DNA of 64,000 nucleotides, from the NCBI RefSeq assembly GCF_034058155.1, contig NZ_CP139148.1, forward strand, positions 2,542,001 through 2,606,000, in the 5' to 3' direction. This DNA comes from Flavobacterium sp. KACC 22761. GTDB taxonomy: Bacteria; Bacteroidota; Bacteroidia; Flavobacteriales; Flavobacteriaceae. The translations under genes and the position numbers were made by a program. Positions 26,121 to 34,629 of the stretch are shown piece after piece. Position 1 is the stretch's first letter; each line of letters begins with the position of its first letter. The notes beneath the pieces are model-generated. The model was not told the origin of the DNA and did no database searches. It saw only the letters and a list, made by a program, of their open reading frames with translations.

Positions 26121-29100
26121 TTAGAACGCAATTTGGACACCAAATGACCATGTTTTAGAGTAAGGGAAAGTTCTTCCCCAAGCTGCTTCAGTTTCATTGA
26201 TTTCAGGATCTACTGGTAATTTGCTGCTTTTCCAAGTAACTAAGTTTAATGCTGAAATATACGGTCTAATTTTGTCGATGCCAGCTTTTTGAGTAATGCT
26301 TTTAGGAATTGTATATCCAAGCGTTACTGATTTTAAACGTAAATAAGACATGTCTAACAAATAGCGTGATTGCGCCACAAAGTTGTTTGATCCAGGTGCA
26401 TAAGCTCCAAAAGCATTTCCTGAATGTCCTGGGTATGGATTAGGGAAATAAGCATCTGTGTTTTGTGGTGTCCAGTAATCATTCTGGTTCACATACATAG
26501 CATCAGTTCTGTTATAGAAAGGTAAGATTAGATCTGAAGTTGCCCAATATTGACGTTTACCTACTCCTTGGAAGAAAGCATCAATATCAAATCCATATAA
26601 AGCACTTCCAAGACGGATTCCGTATTGGTAACGAGGCGTTGTATTACCAATTACTTTTAAATCTCCTGGCTTAAGAGCTGTTCCATCTCCTCTTGTGATT
26701 ACTCCGTCTCCATCTAAATCTTTGTACATTACATCTCCAGCGCCAAATTTGAAAGCACCTGTTCTTACGTTTTTATAATCAACGCCATTTACGATTAATC
26801 CTGTAGCATCAACTTGATCTGTAGATTGAATTAAGCGGTCTGTTTCTAATCCCCAGATTTCGCCTAATTTTTGACCTGCATAAAAAGATCCTAAAAGTTT
26901 AGAAGAGTTGTTCCATTCTGTTACTTCAGTAGTATTGTCAGAAAGGGTAAGATCAGCATAAACATTGATATCTTTGTTTATTTGTTTATTAAAGTTAAGC
27001 GCTAACTCCCAACCAGTTGTTCTTAAATTTCCTGAGTTTGTATTCGCTGCAGTTTGACCAAATGAACCTGGAAGTGTTTTTCCTGGAGCTAACATTCCTT
27101 TAGTATCACGTTGGTAATAATCAAATGTTAAACCTAACATATTAAAGATACGAATATCAATACCAATATCTTGAGTAGTTACTTTTTCCCAAGTTAAATT
27201 AGGGTCAACATTTGAAGGTTGATTAACAGAAGGAGGAATAGTTGAACCACTACCTAGCCAAAAAGGATTAGAGTTGGTCATAGTTGGCAAAAAGGCATTG
27301 GCAGCAATATTTTGATTTCCGATTGAACCAACAGATCCACGGATTTTCAAATCATTTAACCAGCTTTTTGTGCTTTCCATGAAACTTTCTTCCGAAATTC
27401 TATATCCAACAGAAGCAGAAGGGAAGAATCCCCATTGCTCATCTGAAGGGAATTTTGACGAACCGTCATAACGTCCATTTAGTTCCAATAAATATTTTCC
27501 TTTGTAATCATAATTCACACGTGCAAAGAAACCAGCAATTGCATATCTTGATAAACCTGGATTTAAAATGTCATTAGACGAAAGAGGCGAAGTAAATTGA
27601 TCACCAATAGCTAAGTTAAATTCTGGTTTTGTTTTGTCTAGAAGTGTATTTCTACGAGCATACGTTCTTTCGAAATCATACCATTCTGAGTTCAAACCAC
27701 CTAATACCTTGAAGTTGTGGCCTTCTCCTAATGTTTTAGTATAATTTCCAAAAATGTTTGCTACATTTCTTGTATATGATGATTTAGCTTGTGCCACAAA
27801 ATCGTTTGCACTTTCCATCATGGTAGGTTTTCCTGCAACTAAGTCGGCAGCACTTGTCCACCAGTCCCAAAGAGGTATTTGCCCACCGTTCATTTTTAGG
27901 CTTGAGAAATTATTGTTGATACTGTATTCTCCAACGATATTAAAGTCTTTCGTGATTTGAGCAGTAAGTCTTCCACTGATCCTCATATCATTTGACTTGC
28001 TTTCGTTTTGACTTGCGTTTGCCATATATCCTGGCGCATGTCTGAAATAAGTACCATTGTAAGTACCGTAAGGGAAATAAGAACCCCAACGCATGTAATA
28101 TCCAAAATATCCGTTACCAGCAGTATCAAGACCACTATTATAGTAGTTGAAAGGAGAGTCATATTCTTGGAAAGTTCCTAATACTTTAAAGTCTCCTGTA
28201 AGCCAGCTCGCCAATTGTGTTGTAAATCCAAGATTAAGATTGAATCTTTGGTTAGTCTCGTTATTGATTTTCATCACACCTTCTTGATTAGCAAGTCCTA
28301 ACGAAACAATAAACGAACTCTTATCGCCCAAAGAACCTTGAGCTGATAAGTTATGAAGCGTTTGTAATGAATTCTTTTTCAACATTTCATCATGCGGATT
28401 CCAAATTCTGTAGAAATATTCTTTTCCGCCAATCACGTCAAAATCTTCTCCTAAGATCATGTTTTTATTGTTAGGATCTCTTGTTGCGGCATATTTTTCT
28501 TTCCAGTTGATGATTCCAGGCAATAATGTTTTGTAGTTCATACCAAAAGATTCTGGATTTGCATTACCAGCTCTGGCTTGTGCATCGATCATTGCAGGAA
28601 GTTCCACAGTAGGATCATTAAATTGAACCAAAGAAATAGGGTTGCTTATTGCCACATTGTTACTGTAGGCGAATCGTACTTTTCCTTTAGCATTTTTACC
28701 GCTTTTAGTAGTAATTAAGATAACTCCAAATGCAGCACGTGCACCATAAATAGAAGCAGAAGCGGCATCTTTAAGTACAGACATCGATTCTACGTCTTCT
28801 GCATTTAGCATTGACAAATCGCCAGGAACACCATCCACTAAAATAAGTGGCGATCCTGTAGCTACTCCATTAACAATAGTTCCAGCTCCACGAATGTTCA
28901 CATTTGATCCCTTGCTTATGTTACCTGAATTATAAGTAATGTTAAGCCCAGGAGTTGTTCCTTGTAAACCTTTTGTGATATCTGTAATAGGAATGCTTCC
29001 TAAAGCTTTTTTTACATCTACTTTAGCAACAGCACCTGTAAGATTTGCTTTTTTCTGAGAAGAGAATCCCACAACAACTACTTCATCCAATTTTGCAGTA

Positions 29101-29387
29101 GCCGCTGCAAGAGAAATGTTAAGTTTTTGTTGTCCTTCAATTTTTACTACCTGAGTTTCAGAACCCATGTAGCTAAAGCTTAGCGATTGTCCCTGCGCTA
29201 CGTTGATGCTGAAGTTTCCATCAAAATCAGTAGTTGTACCGTTTGGAGTTCCCTGAATCACTACGCTGACTCCCGGTATGGGAAAACCGTCTGCTTTGTT
29301 TTTAACAGTTCCAGTAATTGTTTTTGTTTGCCCAAATGTCACTTGAATGAACAAAACCAACAATGAAATAAGGAATAATTTTTTCAT
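26121..29387 (-). CDS. SusC/RagA family TonB-linked outer-membrane transporter
   Basis: 1088 residues from the start at 29387 (signal peptide MKKLFLISLLVLFIQVTFGQ); an upstream ATG at 29420 adds MLNNHKKNQII and overlaps the presumed promoter. Residues about 25-100 are the carboxypeptidase-like regulatory domain (GVSVVIQGTPNGTTTDFDGN), then the TonB plug with VNIRGAGTIVNG and SASIYGARAAFGVILITTK, and a beta-barrel ending in TWSFGVQIAF. SusC proteins pull oligosaccharides or peptides through the outer membrane using TonB energy. This is the first gene of the seven-gene operon. Confidence 0.96.
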   Translation of the reverse strand: MKKLFLISLLVLFIQVTFGQTKTITGTVKNKADGFPIPGVSVVIQGTPNGTTTDFDGNFSINVAQGQSLSFSYMGSETQVVKIEGQQKLNISLAAATAKLDEVVVVGFSSQKKANLTGAVAKVDVKKALGSIPITDITKGLQGTTPGLNITYNSGNISKGSNVNIRGAGTIVNGVATGSPLILVDGVPGDLSMLNAEDVESMSVLKDAASASIYGARAAFGVILITTKSGKNAKGKVRFAYSNNVAISNPISLVQFNDPTVELPAMIDAQARAGNANPESFGMNYKTLLPGIINWKEKYAATRDPNNKNMILGEDFDVIGGKEYFYRIWNPHDEMLKKNSLQTLHNLSAQGSLGDKSSFIVSLGLANQEGVMKINNETNQRFNLNLGFTTQLASWLTGDFKVLGTFQEYDSPFNYYNSGLDTAGNGYFGYYMRWGSYFPYGTYNGTYFRHAPGYMANASQNESKSNDMRISGRLTAQITKDFNIVGEYSINNNFSSLKMNGGQIPLWDWWTSAADLVAGKPTMMESANDFVAQAKSSYTRNVANIFGNYTKTLGEGHNFKVLGGLNSEWYDFERTYARRNTLLDKTKPEFNLAIGDQFTSPLSSNDILNPGLSRYAIAGFFARVNYDYKGKYLLELNGRYDGSSKFPSDEQWGFFPSASVGYRISEESFMESTKSWLNDLKIRGSVGSIGNQNIAANAFLPTMTNSNPFWLGSGSTIPPSVNQPSNVDPNLTWEKVTTQDIGIDIRIFNMLGLTFDYYQRDTKGMLAPGKTLPGSFGQTAANTNSGNLRTTGWELALNFNKQINKDINVYADLTLSDNTTEVTEWNNSSKLLGSFYAGQKLGEIWGLETDRLIQSTDQVDATGLIVNGVDYKNVRTGAFKFGAGDVMYKDLDGDGVITRGDGTALKPGDLKVIGNTTPRYQYGIRLGSALYGFDIDAFFQGVGKRQYWATSDLILPFYNRTDAMYVNQNDYWTPQNTDAYFPNPYPGHSGNAFGAYAPGSNNFVAQSRYLLDMSYLRLKSVTLGYTIPKSITQKAGIDKIRPYISALNLVTWKSSKLPVDPEINETEAAWGRTFPYSKTWSFGVQIAF

Positions 29388-29417
29388 AATAATCTGGTTT
29401 TTTTTATGGTTGTTGAG

Positions 29418-29425
29418 CAAATATA
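29418..29425 (-). promoter_or_regulatory. Candidate -7 box of the susC operon
   Basis: On the minus strand TATATTTG lies 31-38 bp upstream of the susC start. A TTG is 15 bp further upstream, closer than the usual 17-23 bp. Confidence 0.5.
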
Positions 29426-29480
29426 TTTATTTATTGCATACAATTGCATTTTTTTGTCTTTTTTTTCTAAAATTAACTCA

Positions 29481-29530
29481 AATAACGCAAAATAACGCAA
29501 AATATAATGTTTTAATTAGGCTGCGTTAAT
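29481..29530. promoter_or_regulatory. Candidate operator of the DeoR regulator, divergent susC/deoR region
   Basis: Two back-to-back copies of AATAACGCAA (29481-29490, 29491-29500) and an inverted half-site TGCGTTAAT (29522-29530). The same AATAACGCAA decamer recurs at 30446-30455, in front of the dehydrogenase gene. Confidence 0.65.
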
Positions 29531-29602
29531 AATTAAAATCTTTTAATTTGCGGAATGTTGCATATTCAATATGTGTTTTTTACTATAATTTGAAATAATT
29601 GA

Positions 29603-29610
29603 TATATTTG
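29603..29610 (+). promoter_or_regulatory. Candidate -7 box of the deoR-type regulator gene
   Basis: TATATTTG fits TAnnTTTG and ends 25 bp before the ATG at 29636. No correctly spaced TTG is present. Confidence 0.45.
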
Positions 29611-29635
29611 CTCTGAATTTTAACTTTTTAAGAAA

Positions 29636-30385
29636 ATGCTGAAAGCCGAAAGACATCAATATATAATGACTAAGCTTAATGAGGACCAAAAGGTTGTCAC
29701 GACAGATTTAGCGTTGGCTCTAGATTTGTCAGAAGATACTATTCGCCGAGATTTGAACGAGTTAGACAGCAAAAAGCTGTTAGAGAAAGTATACGGAGGA
29801 GCAGTTCAGGTTTCTGAAAAATCGGCTAATATATTTGATATTTATATTTCGGAAGAAGAGCAAAAAAAGCATATCGTAACAAAAGCATTGTCATTACTTC
29901 GTGACGATCAAGTTATTATAATGAGTGGTGGAAGCACCAATTTGGTCTTTGCAAAGTTAATACCTGCCGATTTAAAAGCGACAATTTATACGTATAGTCT
30001 TCCAATTGCCATGCAATTATCACAGCATCCAAACATAGATTTGATCTTCATTGGAGGAAAAATGCAGAAAAACGCAATGGTAACTATTGGTATGGATGTA
30101 ATTCAGGTGGTATCCAAAATCAAAGCTGATATTTGTTTCATTGGCGCCAGCAGCATCAATATAAAACAAGGTTTGACTGAGATTGGATATGAAATCTCTA
30201 TTGTTAAAAAAGCAATGATTGAGGCTTCAGATAAGGTAGTTTCAATGTTTTCTTCGGATAAATTAGATACAAAAATGCCTCATGGCGTATGCGAACTTAC
30301 AAAGTTGAATACAATTTTAACCGATTTAGATCCGAATGATGCCAAATTAGAAGAGTATCGAAAATCAGGCGTACACATCTTATAA
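29636..30385 (+). CDS. DeoR/GlpR family transcriptional regulator
   Basis: 249 residues. The N-terminus has the DeoR helix-turn-helix (TTDLALALDLSEDTIRRDLNE, about residues 22-42) followed by KLLEKVYGGAV. The C-terminal DeoRC effector domain contains IIMSGGSTNLVFAKLI, FIGGKMQKNAMVTIG and FIGASSINIKQGLTEIG, the sugar-phosphate-binding fold. Family members usually repress catabolic genes until a phosphorylated sugar binds; GlcNAc-6-P or MurNAc-6-P would fit this locus. It is divergent from susC and upstream of the dehydrogenase gene, and repeated elements lie in both promoter regions. Confidence 0.92.
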   Translation: MLKAERHQYIMTKLNEDQKVVTTDLALALDLSEDTIRRDLNELDSKKLLEKVYGGAVQVSEKSANIFDIYISEEEQKKHIVTKALSLLRDDQVIIMSGGSTNLVFAKLIPADLKATIYTYSLPIAMQLSQHPNIDLIFIGGKMQKNAMVTIGMDVIQVVSKIKADICFIGASSINIKQGLTEIGYEISIVKKAMIEASDKVVSMFSSDKLDTKMPHGVCELTKLNTILTDLDPNDAKLEEYRKSGVHIL

Positions 30386-30417
30386 ATTATTGTTTCAAAA
30401 AGACAAGTCTGCATGTT

Positions 30418-30456
30418 TTTGCGTTTTTTAAAATTTATTTTGTTAAATAACGCAAA
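30418..30456. promoter_or_regulatory. Second candidate operator, upstream of the dehydrogenase gene
   Basis: AATAACGCAA at 30446-30455 repeats the elements at 29481-29500. An inverted half-site TTTGCGTT at 30418-30425 pairs with AACGCAAA at 30449-30456. It lies about 30 bp upstream of a -7 box. Confidence 0.65.
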
Positions 30457-30484
30457 ATAATGTAGTGTTTCTCTTTTTTGTATA

Positions 30485-30492
30485 TATATTTG
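30485..30492 (+). promoter_or_regulatory. Candidate -7 box of the dehydrogenase gene
   Basis: TATATTTG fits TAnnTTTG; no perfect -33 TTG. It would leave a leader of roughly 170 nt before the ATG at 30669. Confidence 0.45.
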
Positions 30493-30668
30493 TTAAAGCT
30501 TAGCCTTTGGCAAAATATATGAATATCATTACTTCATCATTTTACGGTTTATTGGCAGGCTAAATATTGATTTCAACATGATTTATATGCTGTTTTGAGG
30601 ACAGTTTGAATCTAATGAAAAATGGAATCAAATATTGTAAAAACAACCAAAGCAATAGAACCAGTAAA

Positions 30669-33584
30669 ATGCCCAATTCTCCACAACTAAAAGAACTATC
30701 TGCTTCATTAGAAGGAAATCTTTTTCATGATGAGCTTCATAAAAAAATATATTCGACAGATGCTTCTGCTTACAGAATTACGCCGGTTGCGGTAGCAATT
30801 CCGAAAACAGAAGAGGATATCGTTAAGATTATTCGTTTCGCATCCCAAAATCAGATTTCAATAACACCAAGAACAGCAGGAACTTCTTTAGCTGGACAAA
30901 CCGTTGGTAGCGGTATAATTGTCGATGTTTCCAAACATTTTACCAAAATTGTTGCTTTTGATGCCGAAAAGAAAACGGTAACCGTTCAGCCCGGAGTAAT
31001 TCGCGACGAGCTGAATTTGTTTTTAAAACCGCACGGATTATTTTTTGCGCCAACAACATCAACTACTAATAGATGCATGATTGGCGGCATGGTGGGAAAT
31101 AATTCTTCTGGGACAACTTCAATTCGTTACGGTGTTACCAGAGATAAAATTGTAGAAATAAAAGCAGTTTTGAGCGACGGAACGCTTGCTGTATTTAAGG
31201 ATTTAACTTCTAAAGAATTTATTGAGAAAACAAAAGGTGATTCTTTAGAAAGTAAAATTTATAAATCGATTTACGAAGAACTTTCAAGTAAAGAAAATCA
31301 GGAAGAGATTTTAAGAGAGTTTCCAAAACCAGAAATTCACCGAAGAAACACAGGTTACGCGATTGATGCTTTGTTGAAATCGGAACTTTTTTCGGGAACG
31401 GAAAATACCATCAATTTAGGGAAATTGCTTTGTGGCAGCGAAGGAACTTTGGCATTCACAACAGAAGTTACGTTAAAAGTTGACGATCTTCCTCCAACAA
31501 ATAATATTATGGTCGTAGCGCATTTTCACACGATTCAAGAAAGTCTTGAAGCCGTTGTGGTTGCGATGAAACATCATTTGTACACTTGTGAAATGATGGA
31601 TGACACGATTTTAGATTGTACCAAGACGAATAGGGAACAAGCCAAAAATAGATTTTTTATTGTGGGCGAACCAAAAGCGGTTATTATGCTCGAAGTAGGT
31701 TCTCATAGTAGTATGGAAGATGCCGAATTGCAAGCCGATGCTTTGATTAAAGATCTTGAAGCTAATGGTTTTGGATATGCGCTTCCAAAAATTTATGGAG
31801 AAGATATTGAGAAGGTAAATGAGGTTAGAAAAGCGGGTCTCGGACTTTTAGGAAGTATTGTAGGAGACGACAAAGCGGCCGATTCGATTGAAGATACTGC
31901 AGTTGAATTAAGCGATTTGCCAAATTACATTGCCGATTTTGCCGCGATGATGGAAAGCCACGGACAAAGTGCAATTTATTATGCACACGCCGGAGCGGGA
32001 GAGTTGCATTTGCGTCCGAAGATTAATTTAAAAACAAAAGAAGGTTTACACCAATTCAGAAATTTATCTACCGAAGTTGCTCATCTGGTTAAAAAATACA
32101 GAGGCTCACTAAGTGGTGAACATGGCGACGGAATTTTGCGCGGAGAATTTCTACCGTTTATGATTGGCGATAAAAACTACGAACTGCTGAAGCGAATCAA
32201 AAAAGCATTTGATCCTGATACTATTTTAAATGTTGGAAAAATTGTAAATGCATCTAAAATGGATGAAAACCTTCGTTTTGAAGCAGGAAGAGTAGAACCA
32301 GATATTAAAACAATTCAGGATTTTTCAGATAGTTTAGGGATTTTGCGTGCAGCCGAAAAATGCAATGGATCTGGTGATTGTCGAAAATTGCCATCGGCAG
32401 GAGGAACTCTTTGTCCGAGTTATCGTGCGACAAGAAACGAAAAAGATACCACTCGCGCACGTGCCAACGCTTTGCGCGAATACCTGACGCATTCTGATAA
32501 AGAAAATAAATTCGATCACGAAGAATTATATAAAGTATTCGAATTGTGTGTGAGCTGTAAAGCATGCGCCAGCGAATGTCCAAGCAATGTGGATGTTGCC
32601 ACTTTAAAAGCAGAATTTTTATACCAATATCAAAAAGCAAATGGTTTTTCTTTCCGAAATAAAATGTTTGCTTTCAATTCGAAATTAAATGAATTAGGAA
32701 GTATTGCGCCAGCAATTACCAACTGGGCATCCAATCTTTCATTTGTTAAAAAAAGAATGGGAATTGCACCCGAAAGACAAGTGCCATTATTGGCTCCAAA
32801 AACGTTTAGGAAATGGTACCAAGCGAACAAAAAGCTTTATGAAGCAAACTCTTTTGAAAATGGAAGCGTTTATCTTTTTTGCGACGAATTCACGAATTAT
32901 TATGATGTTTCAGTCGGAATTGATGCTTTTGAATTATTGACAAAATTAGGTTACAACGTAATTGTAATCGATCATGAAGAAAGCGGAAGAGCTTTTATTT
33001 CAAAAGGTTTTCTAGAAGAAGCGCAGGAAATTGCGAATAAAAACATCACAATTTTTAAAAATATAATTGCTGAAAATACGCCTTTAATTGGTCTTGAACC
33101 TTCGGCGATTTTGACTTTCAGAGATGAATATCTTCGATTGGCAGCAGATAAAGAAAGTGCTGAAAAAGTAGCAAAAAACACTTTTACAGTTGAAGAGTTT
33201 TTCAAAAGAGAAATTTCAAACGGAAAAATTCACGCGGGACAATTTTCTGAAAAAGAAAAAAGCATAAAGATTCACGGACATTGCCACCAAAAATCTCTGA
33301 GCAGTGTGGAAGCTTCTTTTGCGATGTTGAATGTTCCAAAAAATAATAAGGTTACGATTTACAATTCGGGTTGTTGCGGCATGGCGGGCTCATTTGGATA
33401 TGAAAAAGAGCATTACGAAATCAGTATGCAAATGGGTGAAGATACTTTGTTCCCAAAAATCAGAGCAACAGAAACGACAACGGTAATTGCAGCCGCGGGA
33501 ACAAGTTGCCGTCATCAAATTTTTGACGGAACCAGCAGAAAAGCAATGCATCCGGTAACTATTTTGAAAGACTGCCTAAAATAG
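30669..33584 (+). CDS. FAD-linked / Fe-S D-2-hydroxyacid dehydrogenase (probable D-lactate dehydrogenase, GlcD-GlcF fusion type)
   Basis: 971 residues from ATG 30669 (MPNSPQLKEL); an in-frame ATG at 30606 adds 21 basic residues. Residues about 40-270 are an FAD-binding domain (PRTAGTSLAGQTVGSG), 290-540 the FAD-oxidase C-terminal domain (SLSGEHGDGILRGEFL), about 580-680 a ferredoxin-like part with CVSCKACASECP, and the end carries CCG cysteine motifs (HGHCHQKS, NSGCCGMAGSFG). This architecture is shared with fused D-lactate dehydrogenases and with E. coli YdiJ, which acts on D-2-hydroxyglutarate. Because MurQ in the divergent operon releases D-lactate, oxidation of D-lactate to pyruvate is the most economical reading; 2-hydroxyglutarate is the alternative. 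Confidence 0.85.
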   Translation: MPNSPQLKELSASLEGNLFHDELHKKIYSTDASAYRITPVAVAIPKTEEDIVKIIRFASQNQISITPRTAGTSLAGQTVGSGIIVDVSKHFTKIVAFDAEKKTVTVQPGVIRDELNLFLKPHGLFFAPTTSTTNRCMIGGMVGNNSSGTTSIRYGVTRDKIVEIKAVLSDGTLAVFKDLTSKEFIEKTKGDSLESKIYKSIYEELSSKENQEEILREFPKPEIHRRNTGYAIDALLKSELFSGTENTINLGKLLCGSEGTLAFTTEVTLKVDDLPPTNNIMVVAHFHTIQESLEAVVVAMKHHLYTCEMMDDTILDCTKTNREQAKNRFFIVGEPKAVIMLEVGSHSSMEDAELQADALIKDLEANGFGYALPKIYGEDIEKVNEVRKAGLGLLGSIVGDDKAADSIEDTAVELSDLPNYIADFAAMMESHGQSAIYYAHAGAGELHLRPKINLKTKEGLHQFRNLSTEVAHLVKKYRGSLSGEHGDGILRGEFLPFMIGDKNYELLKRIKKAFDPDTILNVGKIVNASKMDENLRFEAGRVEPDIKTIQDFSDSLGILRAAEKCNGSGDCRKLPSAGGTLCPSYRATRNEKDTTRARANALREYLTHSDKENKFDHEELYKVFELCVSCKACASECPSNVDVATLKAEFLYQYQKANGFSFRNKMFAFNSKLNELGSIAPAITNWASNLSFVKKRMGIAPERQVPLLAPKTFRKWYQANKKLYEANSFENGSVYLFCDEFTNYYDVSVGIDAFELLTKLGYNVIVIDHEESGRAFISKGFLEEAQEIANKNITIFKNIIAENTPLIGLEPSAILTFRDEYLRLAADKESAEKVAKNTFTVEEFFKREISNGKIHAGQFSEKEKSIKIHGHCHQKSLSSVEASFAMLNVPKNNKVTIYNSGCCGMAGSFGYEKEHYEISMQMGEDTLFPKIRATETTTVIAAAGTSCRHQIFDGTSRKAMHPVTILKDCLK

Positions 33585-33603
33585 TATTTAAAGAACATCA
33601 GTT

Positions 33604-34431
33604 ATGAAAAAATCAATTTACACCATCTTCTTGCTCTTTTTAGTTTTTACTGCGCAAGCTTCTAAAGTTGATACTCTGGAGGTTTTTAGTGCTTCAATGC
33701 AGAAAAACATCAAGACGTGTGTCGTGGTTCCAGACAATTACAAAAAGAGCAAAAAAGCTTTTCCGGTGGTTTATTTGCTTCATGGGCACAGTGGCAATTA
33801 TGCTACATGGGTAAAAGGTTTTAAGGAACTTGGAAAACAAGTAGATCAATACGGTTTTATTGTAGTTTGTGCTGACGGAAATTATTCAAGCTGGTATTTT
33901 GACAGTCCAATTGATCCGAGTTTTAAATACGAAACTTATGTTGTGAATGAGCTAGTTCTGTTTATTGATAAAAAATACAAAACCATTGCCGATCGAACAG
34001 GAAGAGCAATTTCGGGCTTGAGCATGGGCGGTCATGGCGCTTTGTATTTGTCATTCAGGCATCAAGATGTATTTGGTGCTGCAGGAAGTATGAGCGGAGG
34101 AGTTGATATTCGTCCGTTTCCCGACAAATGGGAGATCAAAAAACGATTAGGATCAATTACTGAATTTCCTGAAAATTGGAATCAAAACACGGTTACCAAT
34201 ATGCTCGATTTGGTAAAAGACAACAAATTAAAACTGATTATCGATTGTGGTGTTGACGATTTTTTCATGACCGTAAACAGGGAACTTCATGCAAAAATGT
34301 TGGCTTTAAAAATAAATCACGATTATATTGAGCGCCCAGGCGAACATAATCTTAAATACTGGGAGAATTCTTTAAAATATCAACTTTTGTTTTTTCACGA
34401 TTTCTTTAATGAAAATGTAAAAACAAAGTAA
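33604..34431 (+). CDS. Secreted alpha/beta-hydrolase esterase (esterase D / CE1-like)
   Basis: 275 residues with a signal peptide (MKKSIYTIFLLFLVFTAQA). VVYLLHGHSGNYATW supplies the oxyanion region, ISGLSMGGHGALYL contains the GxSxG nucleophile Ser, and RPGEHNLKYWENSL carries the catalytic His. This family includes S-formylglutathione hydrolases and feruloyl/acetyl esterases. In this locus it may remove O-acetyl or other ester groups from glycans, but that is inference. It starts 20 bp after the dehydrogenase stop, so the two are one transcript ending at the terminator at 34491. Confidence 0.85.
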   Translation: MKKSIYTIFLLFLVFTAQASKVDTLEVFSASMQKNIKTCVVVPDNYKKSKKAFPVVYLLHGHSGNYATWVKGFKELGKQVDQYGFIVVCADGNYSSWYFDSPIDPSFKYETYVVNELVLFIDKKYKTIADRTGRAISGLSMGGHGALYLSFRHQDVFGAAGSMSGGVDIRPFPDKWEIKKRLGSITEFPENWNQNTVTNMLDLVKDNKLKLIIDCGVDDFFMTVNRELHAKMLALKINHDYIERPGEHNLKYWENSLKYQLLFFHDFFNENVKTK

Positions 34432-34438
34432 TCATAAA

Positions 34439-34473
34439 GTGTATTTTGATTCTCACACATGATCGAAATACAC
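34439..34473. repeat. Hairpin after the esterase gene
   Basis: GTGTATTTTGAT / ATCGAAATACAC, 12-bp stem with one mismatch, 8 bp past the stop and just before the true terminator. Possibly an mRNA 3'-end stabiliser. Confidence 0.5.
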
Positions 34474-34490
34474 AAATTTTGGTTGGTTAT

Positions 34491-34527
34491 CCTAACAGGT
34501 TTTTTGTCAAACCTGTTAGGTTTTTTT
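34491..34527 (+). terminator. Intrinsic terminator after the dehydrogenase-esterase unit
   Basis: CCTAACAGGTTT / AAACCTGTTAGG, 12-bp perfect stem with a 6-nt loop followed by T7. It separates the first plus-strand unit from the following glycosidase unit. Confidence 0.93.
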
Positions 34528-34629
34528 GATCAATTCTGCACGAATTAAATTGGTGTAAAACAAACAAACGCATCATATTCCGAATAGGAATTTTTAAAAT
34601 AAATTATTGCTAATAAACTAAAAACAACC

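Noticed and set aside
32305..32640. 111-codon antisense frame within the dehydrogenase gene
   Set aside because: Lies opposite the iron-sulphur region of a clear enzyme; no supporting features.
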